NCBI GenBank assembly: GCA_017617445.1
Contig: JAFZWE010000002.1
Location: 1-64,000, forward strand
Reading direction: 5' to 3'
DNA: 64,000 bases
Source: Bacteroidales bacterium
GTDB taxonomy: Bacteria; Bacteroidota; Bacteroidia; Bacteroidales; WCHB1-69
Shown: piece by piece, positions 17,105-26,304 of the stretch
How positions within the stretch are numbered: position 1 is the stretch's first letter
Layout of the letters: each line of letters begins with the position of its first letter
Program-made: the position numbers and the translations under genes
Notes under the pieces: model-generated
Database searches by the model: none
What the model was told of the DNA's origin: nothing
Seen by the model: the letters and a program-made list of their open reading frames with translations, nothing else

Positions 17105-19549
17105 ATGAAGTTTGAGGAAAAGATAGGGTTTGACCAGATAAAGGAACACGTCCTTGCACGGTGCATCAGCGAAATGGGACGGGAGAGGGTGGAACAGATG
17201 CGCTACTCTTCGGAAATGGAAGAGGTGCAGCGCATGCTGACGGAAACGTTTGAATTCAAATCGGTTCTGCAGTTTGATGACCCATTCCCTGCACAGGACT
17301 ACAACAATCTGCTCCCCGTGTTGGCCCGCATCTCCATTGACGGCACCTACATTGAAACGGACGAACTGGCCGATCTGCGGAACCTCATCCAGGCGGTGAT
17401 CAATGCTGTGGTCTATTTCCGCATCCGGCATGAAGAGGGAAAATATCCGGCATTGTGGGCCGTTTGCGAGGATATCATTCCTGAAAAAGAGCTGCTGGCT
17501 TCCATCCACCGGATTCTGGATCCCAAAGGCAATATGCGGGATGATGCTTCCCAGGAGTTGAAGCAGATCAAAAGTGCCATTATCAGAATCTCCAATGATG
17601 CCGACCGGCGAATCCGGAAGCTGCTTTCCGTGGCCAAGCAGGATGGCATTGTGAAGGAGGATGCGGAGATGACTGTGCGCAACGGCCGACTCTGTATTCC
17701 CGTGCCCGCCCAGTTCAAACGGCGGCTGCAGGGATTCATCCACGACGAATCTGCCACAGGCCAGACTGTTTTCATTGAGCCGACGGAGGTTTTCTCCGCC
17801 AACAATGAGCTCAAGGATCTGCTTAATGCGGAAAAACGCGAAATCATCCGCATACTTACGGAAATATCCACGCACATCCGTGCGGCTATTCCCAACTTGC
17901 GCGAGTACCACAAATTCATCGGCACCATTGACTTTATCCGGGCCAAAGCTCTCTTTGCCATGGATGTCCCCGCTCAGATGCCGCACTTGTCGGACACCCC
18001 TGTCCTGTATCTGGAAAAAGCCGTCCATCCGCTGCTTTATCTGAAATTCAAACCGTTGGACAAAACCGTGCAACCCTTGCACCTTCGTTTGCAGCCAGAG
18101 CAACGCATCCTGATCATTTCCGGTCCCAACGCCGGAGGAAAATCCGTGTGCCTCAAAACCATCGGGCTGCTCCAGTACATGCTCCAATGCGGGTTGCTCG
18201 TGCCAGCTGCGGAGTCCTCGGAAATGAGCCTTTTCACGGATTTCTTCATTGACATGGGTGATGAACAATCCATTGAAAATGACCTGAGTACATACAGTTC
18301 TCACCTCAGTAACCTGAAAGAGATGCTGGAAAAGCTCAACGGCCGTTCCCTCTTTCTGATTGACGAATTTGGCTCAGGAACAGAACCCACCTTGGGGGCG
18401 GCCATGGCAGAAGCTGTGTTAGAGGATTTCTATGACAGCAAAGCGTTTGGCGTGATTACTACCCATTACGGAAACCTGAAAATGTTTCCTGATGTACATC
18501 CCGAGGCCGTGAACGGAGCCATGCTGTTTGACACCAACCAGCTGCAGCCTCTGTTCATTTTGAAAGTCGGAAATCCCGGGAGTTCTTTCACATACGAGAT
18601 TGCCCGCAAAATCGGTTTTCCTCCCGCGCTCATTGAACGTGCCATTAAAAAATCCGGCACTGCGCAAATTGATTATGAAAGAAAATTGCAGGAAATTGAG
18701 GTGGCCAAGCTGGAAATCGACCAGAAGTTGAAGCTCGTTCGTTCAGCGGACGACCAGTTGGCGCAGATGATCACGGAATATGGGGAAAAATTCGGGGAGT
18801 TGGAGAAACACCGCAAAGAGATATTACAAAAAGCCAAAAATCAGGCTACTGCCATTGTTGATGGAGCCAACAAGTTGATAGAAAAGACAATCCGAGAAAT
18901 ACGGGAGGCAAAAGCTGATCCAGAGAAGACCCGTGCCATCCGCAAGGAGGCAGCCAAGTCCAAAGAACAGCTTCATGCAGAGCTGGAGCATTTTGAGAAA
19001 AACGAGGCTCCTCAGCCTGCCGTGCCGCTCAAATACACCAAGCCATTGCAGAAAAACTCCGAGAAACCCGCCGAAGACCCCACCATCCGCGTGGGTGATT
19101 CCGTCTTCATGGTGGACATACAAACGGTGGGGGAGGTGGCCGACATTCACGGACAGGAGGTCACGGTCACTTTCAACTCTGTGTCGTTCCGTACAAGCTT
19201 GAAAAAGCTGACCAAGATCAGCAAGCGCGAGGCACGCGATGTGAAAAAGCACGGGGTGAGGATGGACGGCGGCTCGCTCAGCGAAGCACTCAACCGAAAA
19301 GTGGCAGCCTTCAACACCACGCTGGATCTTCGGGGCGAGCGGGCGGAAGAGGCGATCCGGCAACTGGAAGAGTATATCGACGAGGCGGTGTTGCTCAGCA
19401 TACACCAGGTCAAAATCCTTCACGGCAAAGGCAATGGGATTTTGCGTCAGGTGGTGAGGCAGCAGTTAGCCAAGCGGAAGGAGGTGGTCTCCTTCTGCGA
19501 TGAAGCTTTGGAATTGGGTGGCTATGGTGTCACCGTGGTGGAGCTGTAG
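17105..19549 (+). CDS. mutS2: MutS2 family ATPase/endonuclease
   Basis: 814 residues. The central part has the MutS-type ATPase: P-loop GPNAGGKSV near residue 345, then MGDEQSIENDLSTYSSHL and LIDEFGSGTEP as Walker B and signature. There is a long coiled-coil insert (about 520-640). The C-terminal Smr nuclease-like domain includes LDLRGERAEEA near residue 738 and HGKGNGILR near residue 778. It lacks the MutS mismatch-recognition N-terminal domain, as expected. MutS2 proteins suppress recombination or rescue collided ribosomes, depending on the species. Confidence 0.95.
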   Translation: MKFEEKIGFDQIKEHVLARCISEMGRERVEQMRYSSEMEEVQRMLTETFEFKSVLQFDDPFPAQDYNNLLPVLARISIDGTYIETDELADLRNLIQAVINAVVYFRIRHEEGKYPALWAVCEDIIPEKELLASIHRILDPKGNMRDDASQELKQIKSAIIRISNDADRRIRKLLSVAKQDGIVKEDAEMTVRNGRLCIPVPAQFKRRLQGFIHDESATGQTVFIEPTEVFSANNELKDLLNAEKREIIRILTEISTHIRAAIPNLREYHKFIGTIDFIRAKALFAMDVPAQMPHLSDTPVLYLEKAVHPLLYLKFKPLDKTVQPLHLRLQPEQRILIISGPNAGGKSVCLKTIGLLQYMLQCGLLVPAAESSEMSLFTDFFIDMGDEQSIENDLSTYSSHLSNLKEMLEKLNGRSLFLIDEFGSGTEPTLGAAMAEAVLEDFYDSKAFGVITTHYGNLKMFPDVHPEAVNGAMLFDTNQLQPLFILKVGNPGSSFTYEIARKIGFPPALIERAIKKSGTAQIDYERKLQEIEVAKLEIDQKLKLVRSADDQLAQMITEYGEKFGELEKHRKEILQKAKNQATAIVDGANKLIEKTIREIREAKADPEKTRAIRKEAAKSKEQLHAELEHFEKNEAPQPAVPLKYTKPLQKNSEKPAEDPTIRVGDSVFMVDIQTVGEVADIHGQEVTVTFNSVSFRTSLKKLTKISKREARDVKKHGVRMDGGSLSEALNRKVAAFNTTLDLRGERAEEAIRQLEEYIDEAVLLSIHQVKILHGKGNGILRQVVRQQLAKRKEVVSFCDEALELGGYGVTVVEL

Positions 19550-19672
19550 GCCATGGGGAAAGGGGATCATTTTTCCCTGTCATGTCAGGAAGATTTTCAA
19601 CAGTTATCCTTTGCTGGTTAGACCAAAACCTTAAATTTTTTTAAAAGAAAATCCCATAATAAAAATAAGTAG

Positions 19673-19680
19673 TATCTTTG
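19673..19680 (+). promoter_or_regulatory. -7 box of the DUF1573 gene
   Basis: TATCTTTG followed by CCGCC, about 57 nt upstream of the start codon. Confidence 0.6.
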
Positions 19681-19736
19681 CCGCCGTTTTGGGAAGATGT
19701 AGTGTGAAGAAATAAAAACAAAATAAAATTGTCAAA

Positions 19737-20825
19737 ATGAAAAAGTTAGTCTTATCATTCATGATGATTGCAGCCGTTTGTTTGGCAATGGCTCAACCGA
19801 AGATTGAATTTGAGAAAAAAACGCATGAGTTCGGAGACATCCGTGAAGAAGGTGGCAAAGTGACTGCCCGTTTTACTTTTAAAAATGTGGGAGACAGTGC
19901 ATTGATTCTCACCAAAGTAAAACCTGGATGTGGTTGTACGGCAGCTAATTACACCAAAGAGGCTATTGCTCCCGGTCAGACTGGATACATTGATGCCACA
20001 TACGATCCGTGGGGCCGACCTGGACAGTTCAACAAAAACATCAAGGTGGAAACCAATGAACGCGGGGTGAGCACTCCCTATCTGCTTTTCATCAAGGGCA
20101 ATGTGATCAAACGTCCCCCCACCAAATACGAACTTGCCGGATACAAAGTGGGCAAGGGAGATGTGCGTATCAAAGAGCCGAACCTCCGTTTCACGGTTTC
20201 CAACACCGATGTGCATTACGACACCTTGATGCTGAAGAGTTTTTATGAAAATGGAGAGAAAATAGAGATCAATATGGAACTGCCCGCCTATATCACGGAA
20301 GTGAAACGCAGTTTCAAACAGACCATCAATGCTGGCGAAGAGGGATATATCGTGCTGAAATACGATGCCGCCGCCCGCAATGCCTGGGGCAATATGAAGG
20401 ATCGTGCCGTCATCATGACCAACGACACGATCGAACCCCGCAAATACATCTATTATTATGTCAACATTAAGGAGGACTTCTCCCATTTGACTGAAAAGGA
20501 ACTGGCCAATGCTCCCAAAATCAATTTTAACAAGCTGACTTTCAAGTTTGACACCATCGCGCAGAATACCAATGCCAACGATGTGATCACCATCACGAAT
20601 ACCGGGAAAAACACATTGGAAATTCGCAAGATTGAATCCAGCCTGCCTGCGCTTACCTACAAAATCTCCACCATGAACATAGAACCTGGAAAAACAGCTA
20701 CGCTGGAGCTCACTTTCAAGGCTCAAGCCCGCCGCGGAAAACAAAACTGCACCCTTGAAATTATCTCCAACGCTCCCAACAACCCCGATCAAATCATCAA
20801 TGTTCAGGGATTCATCAGACAATAG
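19737..20825 (+). CDS. Secreted DUF1573 protein
   Basis: 362 residues with a signal peptide (MKKLVLSFMMIAAVCLAMAQ). An N-terminal DUF1573 domain contains FGDIREEGGKVTARFTFKN and the hallmark VKPGCGCTAANY. A second copy near the C-terminus lacks the Cys pair (FDTIAQNTNANDVITITNTG). The fold is an Ig-like/ASPM-type beta sandwich found in many Bacteroidota surface or periplasmic proteins; the function is not established. A promoter box and a strong terminator isolate it as a single-gene unit. Confidence 0.88.
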   Translation: MKKLVLSFMMIAAVCLAMAQPKIEFEKKTHEFGDIREEGGKVTARFTFKNVGDSALILTKVKPGCGCTAANYTKEAIAPGQTGYIDATYDPWGRPGQFNKNIKVETNERGVSTPYLLFIKGNVIKRPPTKYELAGYKVGKGDVRIKEPNLRFTVSNTDVHYDTLMLKSFYENGEKIEINMELPAYITEVKRSFKQTINAGEEGYIVLKYDAAARNAWGNMKDRAVIMTNDTIEPRKYIYYYVNIKEDFSHLTEKELANAPKINFNKLTFKFDTIAQNTNANDVITITNTGKNTLEIRKIESSLPALTYKISTMNIEPGKTATLELTFKAQARRGKQNCTLEIISNAPNNPDQIINVQGFIRQ

Positions 20826-20846
20826 AGATTTTTACTTGATACTATG

Positions 20847-20874
20847 AGCCAACGATTCATCGTTGGCTTTTTTT
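20847..20874 (+). terminator. Intrinsic terminator of the DUF1573 gene
   Basis: Perfect inverted repeat AGCCAACGAT / ATCGTTGGCT followed by a T run. Confidence 0.85.
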
Positions 20875-20898
20875 ATAAAAATAACGTTTTTTCATCGT

Positions 20899-22209
20899 AT
20901 GAAACAGAACAAATACGCTTTTAGCCTCTTTGTCATCGGCACGCTCTTCTTCGTGTTCGGATTCATTACCTGGATCAATGGCATCTTGATGCCTTTTCTT
21001 AAAGCCTCTTGCGAGCTGACCACTTTTCAGGCATCTTTTGTGCCGTTTGCTTTTTATATCTCCTATTTTTTCATGGCCATACCATCCTCTTTCCTGATCA
21101 AGAAAATCGGATATAGCGGGGGGATGATGATAGGGCTGCTCACCATGGCCATCGGGGCTGTGCTGTTCATTCCTGCTGCGGCCATGCGGCAGTTCCCGCT
21201 CTTCCTCACCGGCCTTTTCATACAAGGTGCTGGTCTGACGTTGTTGCAGGCCGCATCCAATCCATACGCCACCATCCTGGGACCGATAGAGACTGCTGCA
21301 CGCCGTATCAGTATCATGGGGGTGTGCAACAAGTTGGCGGGAATTATCGGTTTCTATACCTTGTATAAGGCGCTTTTCTCTGGAATGCAGAATGAATTGA
21401 AAAATGTGGAATCCGGACTGCTGACCGGAGCGGAGCGGGAGGCCACCCTTCAGCATCTTTCCGAGCAGGTGATTCTTCCGTATATTGTGATTACCGCAGT
21501 GTTCATCCTTCTCGTGGTGTTCATCAAGTTGGCGAAATTGCCGAAAGTGGAAACCCCGGAACAGGAACAGGATGGTCAAGCCCGTTCTCTGTTTTCTTAT
21601 CCCTACTTGTGGCTGGGTGTGTTCGCCATTTTCTTCTATGTGGGCGCTGAGGTGATCGCCATTGATTATCTGATTCCTTACGGCAAATCCCTGCACATGG
21701 CGGATTCTGTCACGAAGAACTTTCCGATGTACGCCCTTTTTGCTCTTATTGTGGGTTATTTTCTGGGGCTGCTCACTGTCCCCAAGATGATTTCCCAGCG
21801 GCAGGCCCTGGTGGTGCACCTGATGATTGCGATGCTGCTTACAGGAGTGGCTGTTTGCTCCCTAACCCTTGTGGCTTTTTTCCAGCCTTCTCTCTCTCCG
21901 ATGGACTCCATGGCAATGGCTTCCAAGCTGTCCATTGCGTGCATCATCATGCTGAGTTTTGCCCACGCCATCATGTGGCCGGCCATCTGGCCCCTGTCCA
22001 TTCATGATTTGGGCCGCCATACGGAAATGGCTGGAGGCTTGCTGGTGATGGCTTGCGCTGGCGGTGGGGTCATGTCGTTGGTATATGGCAAGTTGTGTGA
22101 CATCCCTGCCATTGGTCACCGAACGGCATACTGCCTGCTTTTCGTTAGCTATCTGTACATTTTGTTTTTCGCTACCTATGGCTATAAGATGACGGGAAAG
22201 AAGAAGTGA
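20899..22209 (+). CDS. FucP/GluP-like sugar MFS permease
   Basis: 436 residues with about twelve membrane helices. The first helix motif FGFITWINGILMPFLKASCEL and the later ASNPYATILGP are typical of the FucP/GluP group of proton-coupled L-fucose or glucose/galactose importers. GPIETAARRISIMGVCNKLAG is also typical. The ATG at 20899 is chosen; an upstream TTG frame at 20863 lies within the terminator. No sugar catabolic gene is adjacent. A GH29 fucosidase is 16 kb away, so fucose is possible but not shown. Confidence 0.9.
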   Translation: MKQNKYAFSLFVIGTLFFVFGFITWINGILMPFLKASCELTTFQASFVPFAFYISYFFMAIPSSFLIKKIGYSGGMMIGLLTMAIGAVLFIPAAAMRQFPLFLTGLFIQGAGLTLLQAASNPYATILGPIETAARRISIMGVCNKLAGIIGFYTLYKALFSGMQNELKNVESGLLTGAEREATLQHLSEQVILPYIVITAVFILLVVFIKLAKLPKVETPEQEQDGQARSLFSYPYLWLGVFAIFFYVGAEVIAIDYLIPYGKSLHMADSVTKNFPMYALFALIVGYFLGLLTVPKMISQRQALVVHLMIAMLLTGVAVCSLTLVAFFQPSLSPMDSMAMASKLSIACIIMLSFAHAIMWPAIWPLSIHDLGRHTEMAGGLLVMACAGGGVMSLVYGKLCDIPAIGHRTAYCLLFVSYLYILFFATYGYKMTGKKK

Positions 22210-22257
22210 AATCGTGGGGCACTGGATGATCCGCGTAGGATTTACACTAATAAAAAT

Positions 22258-22298
22258 AAAAACAGCTTTGGTAGGGATTCTTGCCAAAGCTGTTTTGT
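22258..22298. terminator. Bidirectional terminator between the permease and metK
   Basis: Stem AAACAGCTTTGG / CCAAAGCTGTTT with T or A runs on both flanks, located between convergent genes. Confidence 0.8.
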
Positions 22299-22320
22299 TT
22301 CATGGAATGTAGGGTACTGA

Positions 22321-23595
22321 CTATTTCAATCCGAACAGATTTTTGATTTTGTCGGTGTAGTCTAATTTTTCCCAGCCGTAGAAGGTCACCTTTTTGTATA
22401 TCCGGCCCTCTTTGCGGTAGGTGTTGTTGTCTTCATAAAACACCTCCACCTCTTTTTCAAACGGGTCGCGGCCGAAGTGACCATAGGAGGCGGTAGTTTC
22501 GTAGATGGGGTTGGTGAGTTGGAAGCGGTTGATGATGGCGTAGGGTGTCAGCGGGAAAATCTCTTTGATTTTGCGAGCAATCTCTCCATCGGGCATATTG
22601 ACTTGGCTGGTGCCGTAGGTGTTGATGTAGAAGCCAACGGGTTCAGCTTCGCCGATGGCGTAGGCAATTTGCACCAGCACTTTGTCGCACAGGCCGGCGG
22701 CCACCATATTTTTGGCGATGTGGCGTGCGGCATAGGCTGCTGAGCGGTCCACCTTGGAGGGGTCTTTTCCTGAGAAGGCGCCGCCGCCATGGGCTCCGTG
22801 TCCGCCGTAGGTGTCCACGATGATTTTGCGGCCGGTGAGGCCGGTGTCGCCGTGGGGGCCTCCGATGACGAACTTGCCCGTGGGGTTGACATGCAGTTTG
22901 TAGTCGTTATGGAAAAGGGCGCGTACCTCTTCGGGCAGTTTCTCCACCACGCGGGGGAGGAGGATTTCGCGCACATCCTTGCGGATCTGTTCCAGCATCA
23001 CATGTTCTTCGGCGAAATCGTCGTGCTGGGTGGAGACCACGATGGCGTCGATGCGCTCGGGTTGGCCGTTGTCGGAATATTGGATGGTGACCTGTGATTT
23101 GGAGTCGGGCCGCAGGTAGGTCATCACTTTGCCTTCTTTGCGGATGGCGGCCAGCTCGAACATGATGCGGTGTGCCAGCTCGATGGTCAGTGGCATGAAG
23201 TCCTTGGTTTCGCGGCAGGCATAGCCGAACATGATGCCTTGGTCGCCGGCGCCCTGTGCTTCCGCCTCGGTGCGGTCCACCCCTTGATTGATGTCGGATG
23301 ACTGCCGGTGGATGGAGGACATCACGGCGCATGATTTGGCGTCAAACTGGTAATCGCTTTTGGTGTAACCGATTTTTTGGATGACTCTTCTTGCGACATC
23401 ATCAATGGAGACATAACCGGTGGTGCCGACCTCGCCGGCGCACACCACCAATCCTGTGGTAACTAATGTTTCGCAAGCCACTCTGGATCTGGGGTCCTGT
23501 GCCAGGAATGAGTCCAGCAGAGCGTCTGAAATTTGGTCGCTGACTTTGTCAGGATGCCCTTCAGATACTGATTCGGATGTAAACAGATAGCTCAT
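22321..23595 (-). CDS. metK: S-adenosylmethionine synthetase
   Basis: 424 residues. It makes AdoMet from ATP and methionine. [25 protein letters not shown] at the N-terminus, the [12 protein letters not shown] signature near residue 118, and [19 protein letters not shown] near residue 275 are diagnostic. Length is slightly above the common 380-400. The start follows a leader of about 110 nt from the -7 box at 23714-23721. It lies next to metH, placing AdoMet synthesis beside methionine regeneration. Confidence 0.97.
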   Translation of the reverse strand: MSYLFTSESVSEGHPDKVSDQISDALLDSFLAQDPRSRVACETLVTTGLVVCAGEVGTTGYVSIDDVARRVIQKIGYTKSDYQFDAKSCAVMSSIHRQSSDINQGVDRTEAEAQGAGDQGIMFGYACRETKDFMPLTIELAHRIMFELAAIRKEGKVMTYLRPDSKSQVTIQYSDNGQPERIDAIVVSTQHDDFAEEHVMLEQIRKDVREILLPRVVEKLPEEVRALFHNDYKLHVNPTGKFVIGGPHGDTGLTGRKIIVDTYGGHGAHGGGAFSGKDPSKVDRSAAYAARHIAKNMVAAGLCDKVLVQIAYAIGEAEPVGFYINTYGTSQVNMPDGEIARKIKEIFPLTPYAIINRFQLTNPIYETTASYGHFGRDPFEKEVEVFYEDNNTYRKEGRIYKKVTFYGWEKLDYTDKIKNLFGLK

Positions 23596-23713
23596 AATAA
23601 AAATATTAAGAGGGTTAATAAATTAGTTATAACGAAAAGGTGTTGGATTTGAATGCTTTAGCATTTTTTAACGTGGTTGCAATCATTACAAATCTTTCCA
23701 CTTTTTCGCGCGG

Positions 23714-23721
23714 CAAAAATA
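23714..23721 (-). promoter_or_regulatory. -7 box of metK
   Basis: Minus-strand TATTTTTG followed by CCGCGCG. The leader to metK is about 110 nt and shows a small AATGC/GCATT hairpin but no recognised riboswitch. Confidence 0.6.
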
Positions 23722-23739
23722 CAATTAAATCGGAAATAA

Positions 23740-23776
23740 AATGCCTTGGGGAAAAAGATTTTTCACCCAAGGCATT
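23740..23776 (-). terminator. Terminator of metH
   Basis: Stem AATGCCTTGGG / CCCAAGGCATT, followed on the minus strand by TTATTT. It lies directly after the metH stop. Confidence 0.65.
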
Positions 23777-23779
23777 ATG

Positions 23780-26110
23780 TTATTGCATCATTTTTTTCTC
23801 GATAGTTTCCACAAATTCCAGTGCGTCTTTGGTGTAGCCGTCGGCGTGGATTTCGTCTGCCAGCGGTTGGGTGAGCACGGCGCCGCCCACAAAGATAGGG
23901 CAGTTTACCTGGTTTTCTTTCAGGTATTCAATGGTTTGTTCCATGGAGAGGACGGTGGTGGTCATCAGTGCACTCAGTCCGATGATGTCCGGATTGTATT
24001 TTCTGAAGGCTTCCAGGATGACCTCTTTGTCGGTATCGCGCCCCAGGTCAATCACGCGGTAGCCGTAAGATTCAAAAATCACTTTCACGATATTTTTGCC
24101 GATGTCATGCACATCGCCTTTGACGGTGGCAAGCACGACGGTGCCTTTGTGGGCGCTGTTTTGCGAAAAGCGTTCTTTGATGATGCCGAAGGCCTCCTTG
24201 CATGCTTCGGAGGCGGCGATGAGCTGGGGAAGGAAAATCTTCTGTTTTTCAAAATCGCTGCCCACATCATTCAAAGCCGGGATGAGGATTTGGTTGATGA
24301 CATCCATCGGCTCTTGTTCCTTCAGGGCATTGATGGTGAGTTGTACCGCATCTTCCTTAAGGCCCCGGCGCACGGCCTCGCCTAAGGTGAGTTCCGCGGG
24401 AGGGGCAGGGGCTGCCGCCTCTTGCACCACCGCGTGATTTACGAAAGCGTCTAAATCCTCGCTGTTCCCGCGCAGGGCGTTGAAAGCCAACACCGTATTG
24501 ATCATGGTGGCATTGCAGGGGTTGATGATGGGCATGGTCAGCCCGTTTTCCAGTGCCATGGCAAGGAATGTACTGTTGATGATTTCGCGGTTGGGCATTC
24601 CGAAGCTGACGTTGGACACGCCCAAGGCGGTTTTCACGCCCAGTTGATTGGTGGCCATGCGCAAGGCACGGAGGGTCTCTTTGACCAGCGGTTGTTGTGC
24701 GCTGCAGGTCAGTGTCAAGGTGTCGATCATCATCCGATGGCGTGGGATGCCCTGTTTTTCTGCTTCGTGGAGGATGCGCTCGGCGATGGAAATGCGTTCC
24801 TCGGCAGTTTGCGGGATGCCGCGGTCGTCCATGGTCAGGCCCAGCACCACGGCGCCATATTTTTTTGCTATGGGGAACACCGCCGCCATATTGTCAGCAT
24901 TTCCGTTCACGGAATTGATGAGTGGGATGCCGTTGCAGTAGCGGCAGCCGGCTTCAATGGCGGCCACATTGGAGGAGTCGATTTGCAGGGGCAGGTTGGT
25001 GATTTCGTTGAGTTTCACTACGGTATGGCGCATGTTGGCCACGTCATCGGTTTTGGGAACGCCCAGGTTGACATCCAGTAGGTTCGCGCCCGCAGCCTCC
25101 TGTTTGATGGCCTCTTTCAGCAGATAGTCAAAGTCACCGTTGATGATGGCCTCTTTGAGTTTTTTCTTTCCGGTGGGATTGATGCGCTCCCCGCAGATTT
25201 GGACCCGGTCGAAGACGACGGTTTTTGTGGCGGAGGCAATGAGCGTTTCCTGTGCCACCTCCCGGTGTGCCACTTTTTTCCCTTTGTCTTGTGCAATGGC
25301 GCGGATGAAGTCGGGATTGGTTCCGCAACAGCCGCCCAGCACAGCGACGCCGGCCTCGTAAAATTTATGCATGCAGGAGGAGAACTCCAGTTCGGTGAGG
25401 GTGTAGGTGGCTTTGCCGTTGCACAGGTTGGGAAGTCCTCGGTTGGGCTGCACCAACACGGGTTGGTGACTGTAGCGCAATAGTTCTTCCACAATGGGGG
25501 TGAGGTCTTTGGGACCGAGAGAGCAGTTCACCCCGATGGCATCGGCGCCCATGTTGCTCATCAGTTCGGCCATGATGCGGGGAGAGGTGCCGGTCAGGGT
25601 ATGGCCGGTGGCATCAAAGGTCATGGAGGTGAACACAGGCTTGTCGCTGTTCTCCTTGACTGCCAGCAAGGCGCACTTCAGTTCGTACAGATCGGAAAAG
25701 GTTTCGAGAATGAAGCCGTCCACAAGGTCGCGGCTGAGCACTACCATCTCCTTGAAAGCTTCATAGGCATCGTCAAAAGAGAGCTCCCCCATGGGATAGA
25801 GCATCTTGCCGAGAGGCCCGATGTCCATCATTACATATTGGGACGTGCGGAAGCGTTTGGCGGCGGCAATGGAACTTTCAATCACGGCTTTCAGATTTTC
25901 GCCGGGCATTTTGATGCGGTTGGCTCCGAAAGTGTTGGTGGTGATGAAATCGCAGCCTGCCTCAATGTAAGCGCGGTGGATGTCGGCAATCTGGTCGGGA
26001 GCAGTCATGCTAAGCTTTTCCGGCATTTTGGACATGATTCCGCGTTTTTCAAGTTCGGTGCCAAAAGCACCGTCGAATATCATCACTTCTTTCCCTAACT
26101 TTTTCAGCAT
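23780..26110 (-). CDS. metH: Cobalamin-dependent methionine synthase, short form without activation domain
   Basis: 776 residues against about 1200 for full MetH. The N-terminal homocysteine-binding barrel (GAFGTELEKRG) has zinc ligands in GVNCSLGP (about Cys195) and GGCCGTNPD (about Cys259-260). The methyltetrahydrofolate barrel begins at ERINPTGKKKL near residue 310. A cap and a B12 Rossmann domain with DVHDIGKNI (about 665-672) end the protein. The C-terminal AdoMet-binding reactivation domain is absent, as in Thermotoga-type MetH, so reactivation of oxidised cobalamin must be supplied by another protein. It has a promoter at 26164-26171 and a terminator after the stop. Confidence 0.95.
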   Translation of the reverse strand: MLKKLGKEVMIFDGAFGTELEKRGIMSKMPEKLSMTAPDQIADIHRAYIEAGCDFITTNTFGANRIKMPGENLKAVIESSIAAAKRFRTSQYVMMDIGPLGKMLYPMGELSFDDAYEAFKEMVVLSRDLVDGFILETFSDLYELKCALLAVKENSDKPVFTSMTFDATGHTLTGTSPRIMAELMSNMGADAIGVNCSLGPKDLTPIVEELLRYSHQPVLVQPNRGLPNLCNGKATYTLTELEFSSCMHKFYEAGVAVLGGCCGTNPDFIRAIAQDKGKKVAHREVAQETLIASATKTVVFDRVQICGERINPTGKKKLKEAIINGDFDYLLKEAIKQEAAGANLLDVNLGVPKTDDVANMRHTVVKLNEITNLPLQIDSSNVAAIEAGCRYCNGIPLINSVNGNADNMAAVFPIAKKYGAVVLGLTMDDRGIPQTAEERISIAERILHEAEKQGIPRHRMMIDTLTLTCSAQQPLVKETLRALRMATNQLGVKTALGVSNVSFGMPNREIINSTFLAMALENGLTMPIINPCNATMINTVLAFNALRGNSEDLDAFVNHAVVQEAAAPAPPAELTLGEAVRRGLKEDAVQLTINALKEQEPMDVINQILIPALNDVGSDFEKQKIFLPQLIAASEACKEAFGIIKERFSQNSAHKGTVVLATVKGDVHDIGKNIVKVIFESYGYRVIDLGRDTDKEVILEAFRKYNPDIIGLSALMTTTVLSMEQTIEYLKENQVNCPIFVGGAVLTQPLADEIHADGYTKDALEFVETIEKKMMQ

Positions 26111-26163
26111 AGATGTGTTAAATTATTATTTATCAATTAGAAAAATATTTTGAAACAAGAAAG

Positions 26164-26171
26164 CAAAAATA
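26164..26171 (-). promoter_or_regulatory. -7 box of metH
   Basis: Minus-strand TATTTTTG followed by CTTT, 53 nt upstream of the start codon. No cobalamin riboswitch is seen in the leader. Confidence 0.5.
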
Positions 26172-26252
26172 ATAAAAAATACAGATGTCACTGTGAGAAC
26201 GCAGGAATGCTTCCTGAATTTGCATTTTGTGTGAAGTTTATGGTATTTTTTG

Positions 26253-26260
26253 TACTTTTG
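26253..26260 (+). promoter_or_regulatory. -7 box of metG
   Basis: TACTTTTG followed by CACTCCG, 44 nt upstream of the start codon. A TTTG at 26226-26229 gives a 23-bp spacer, longer than usual. Confidence 0.6.
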
Positions 26261-26304
26261 CACTCCGCGATTTTTAAACTTAAAAGTCTCATTTTTTTAT
26301 AATT

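Noticed and set aside
23596..23713. SAM riboswitch in the metK leader
   Set aside because: No SAM aptamer core could be recognised; only a small AATGC/GCATT hairpin is present.
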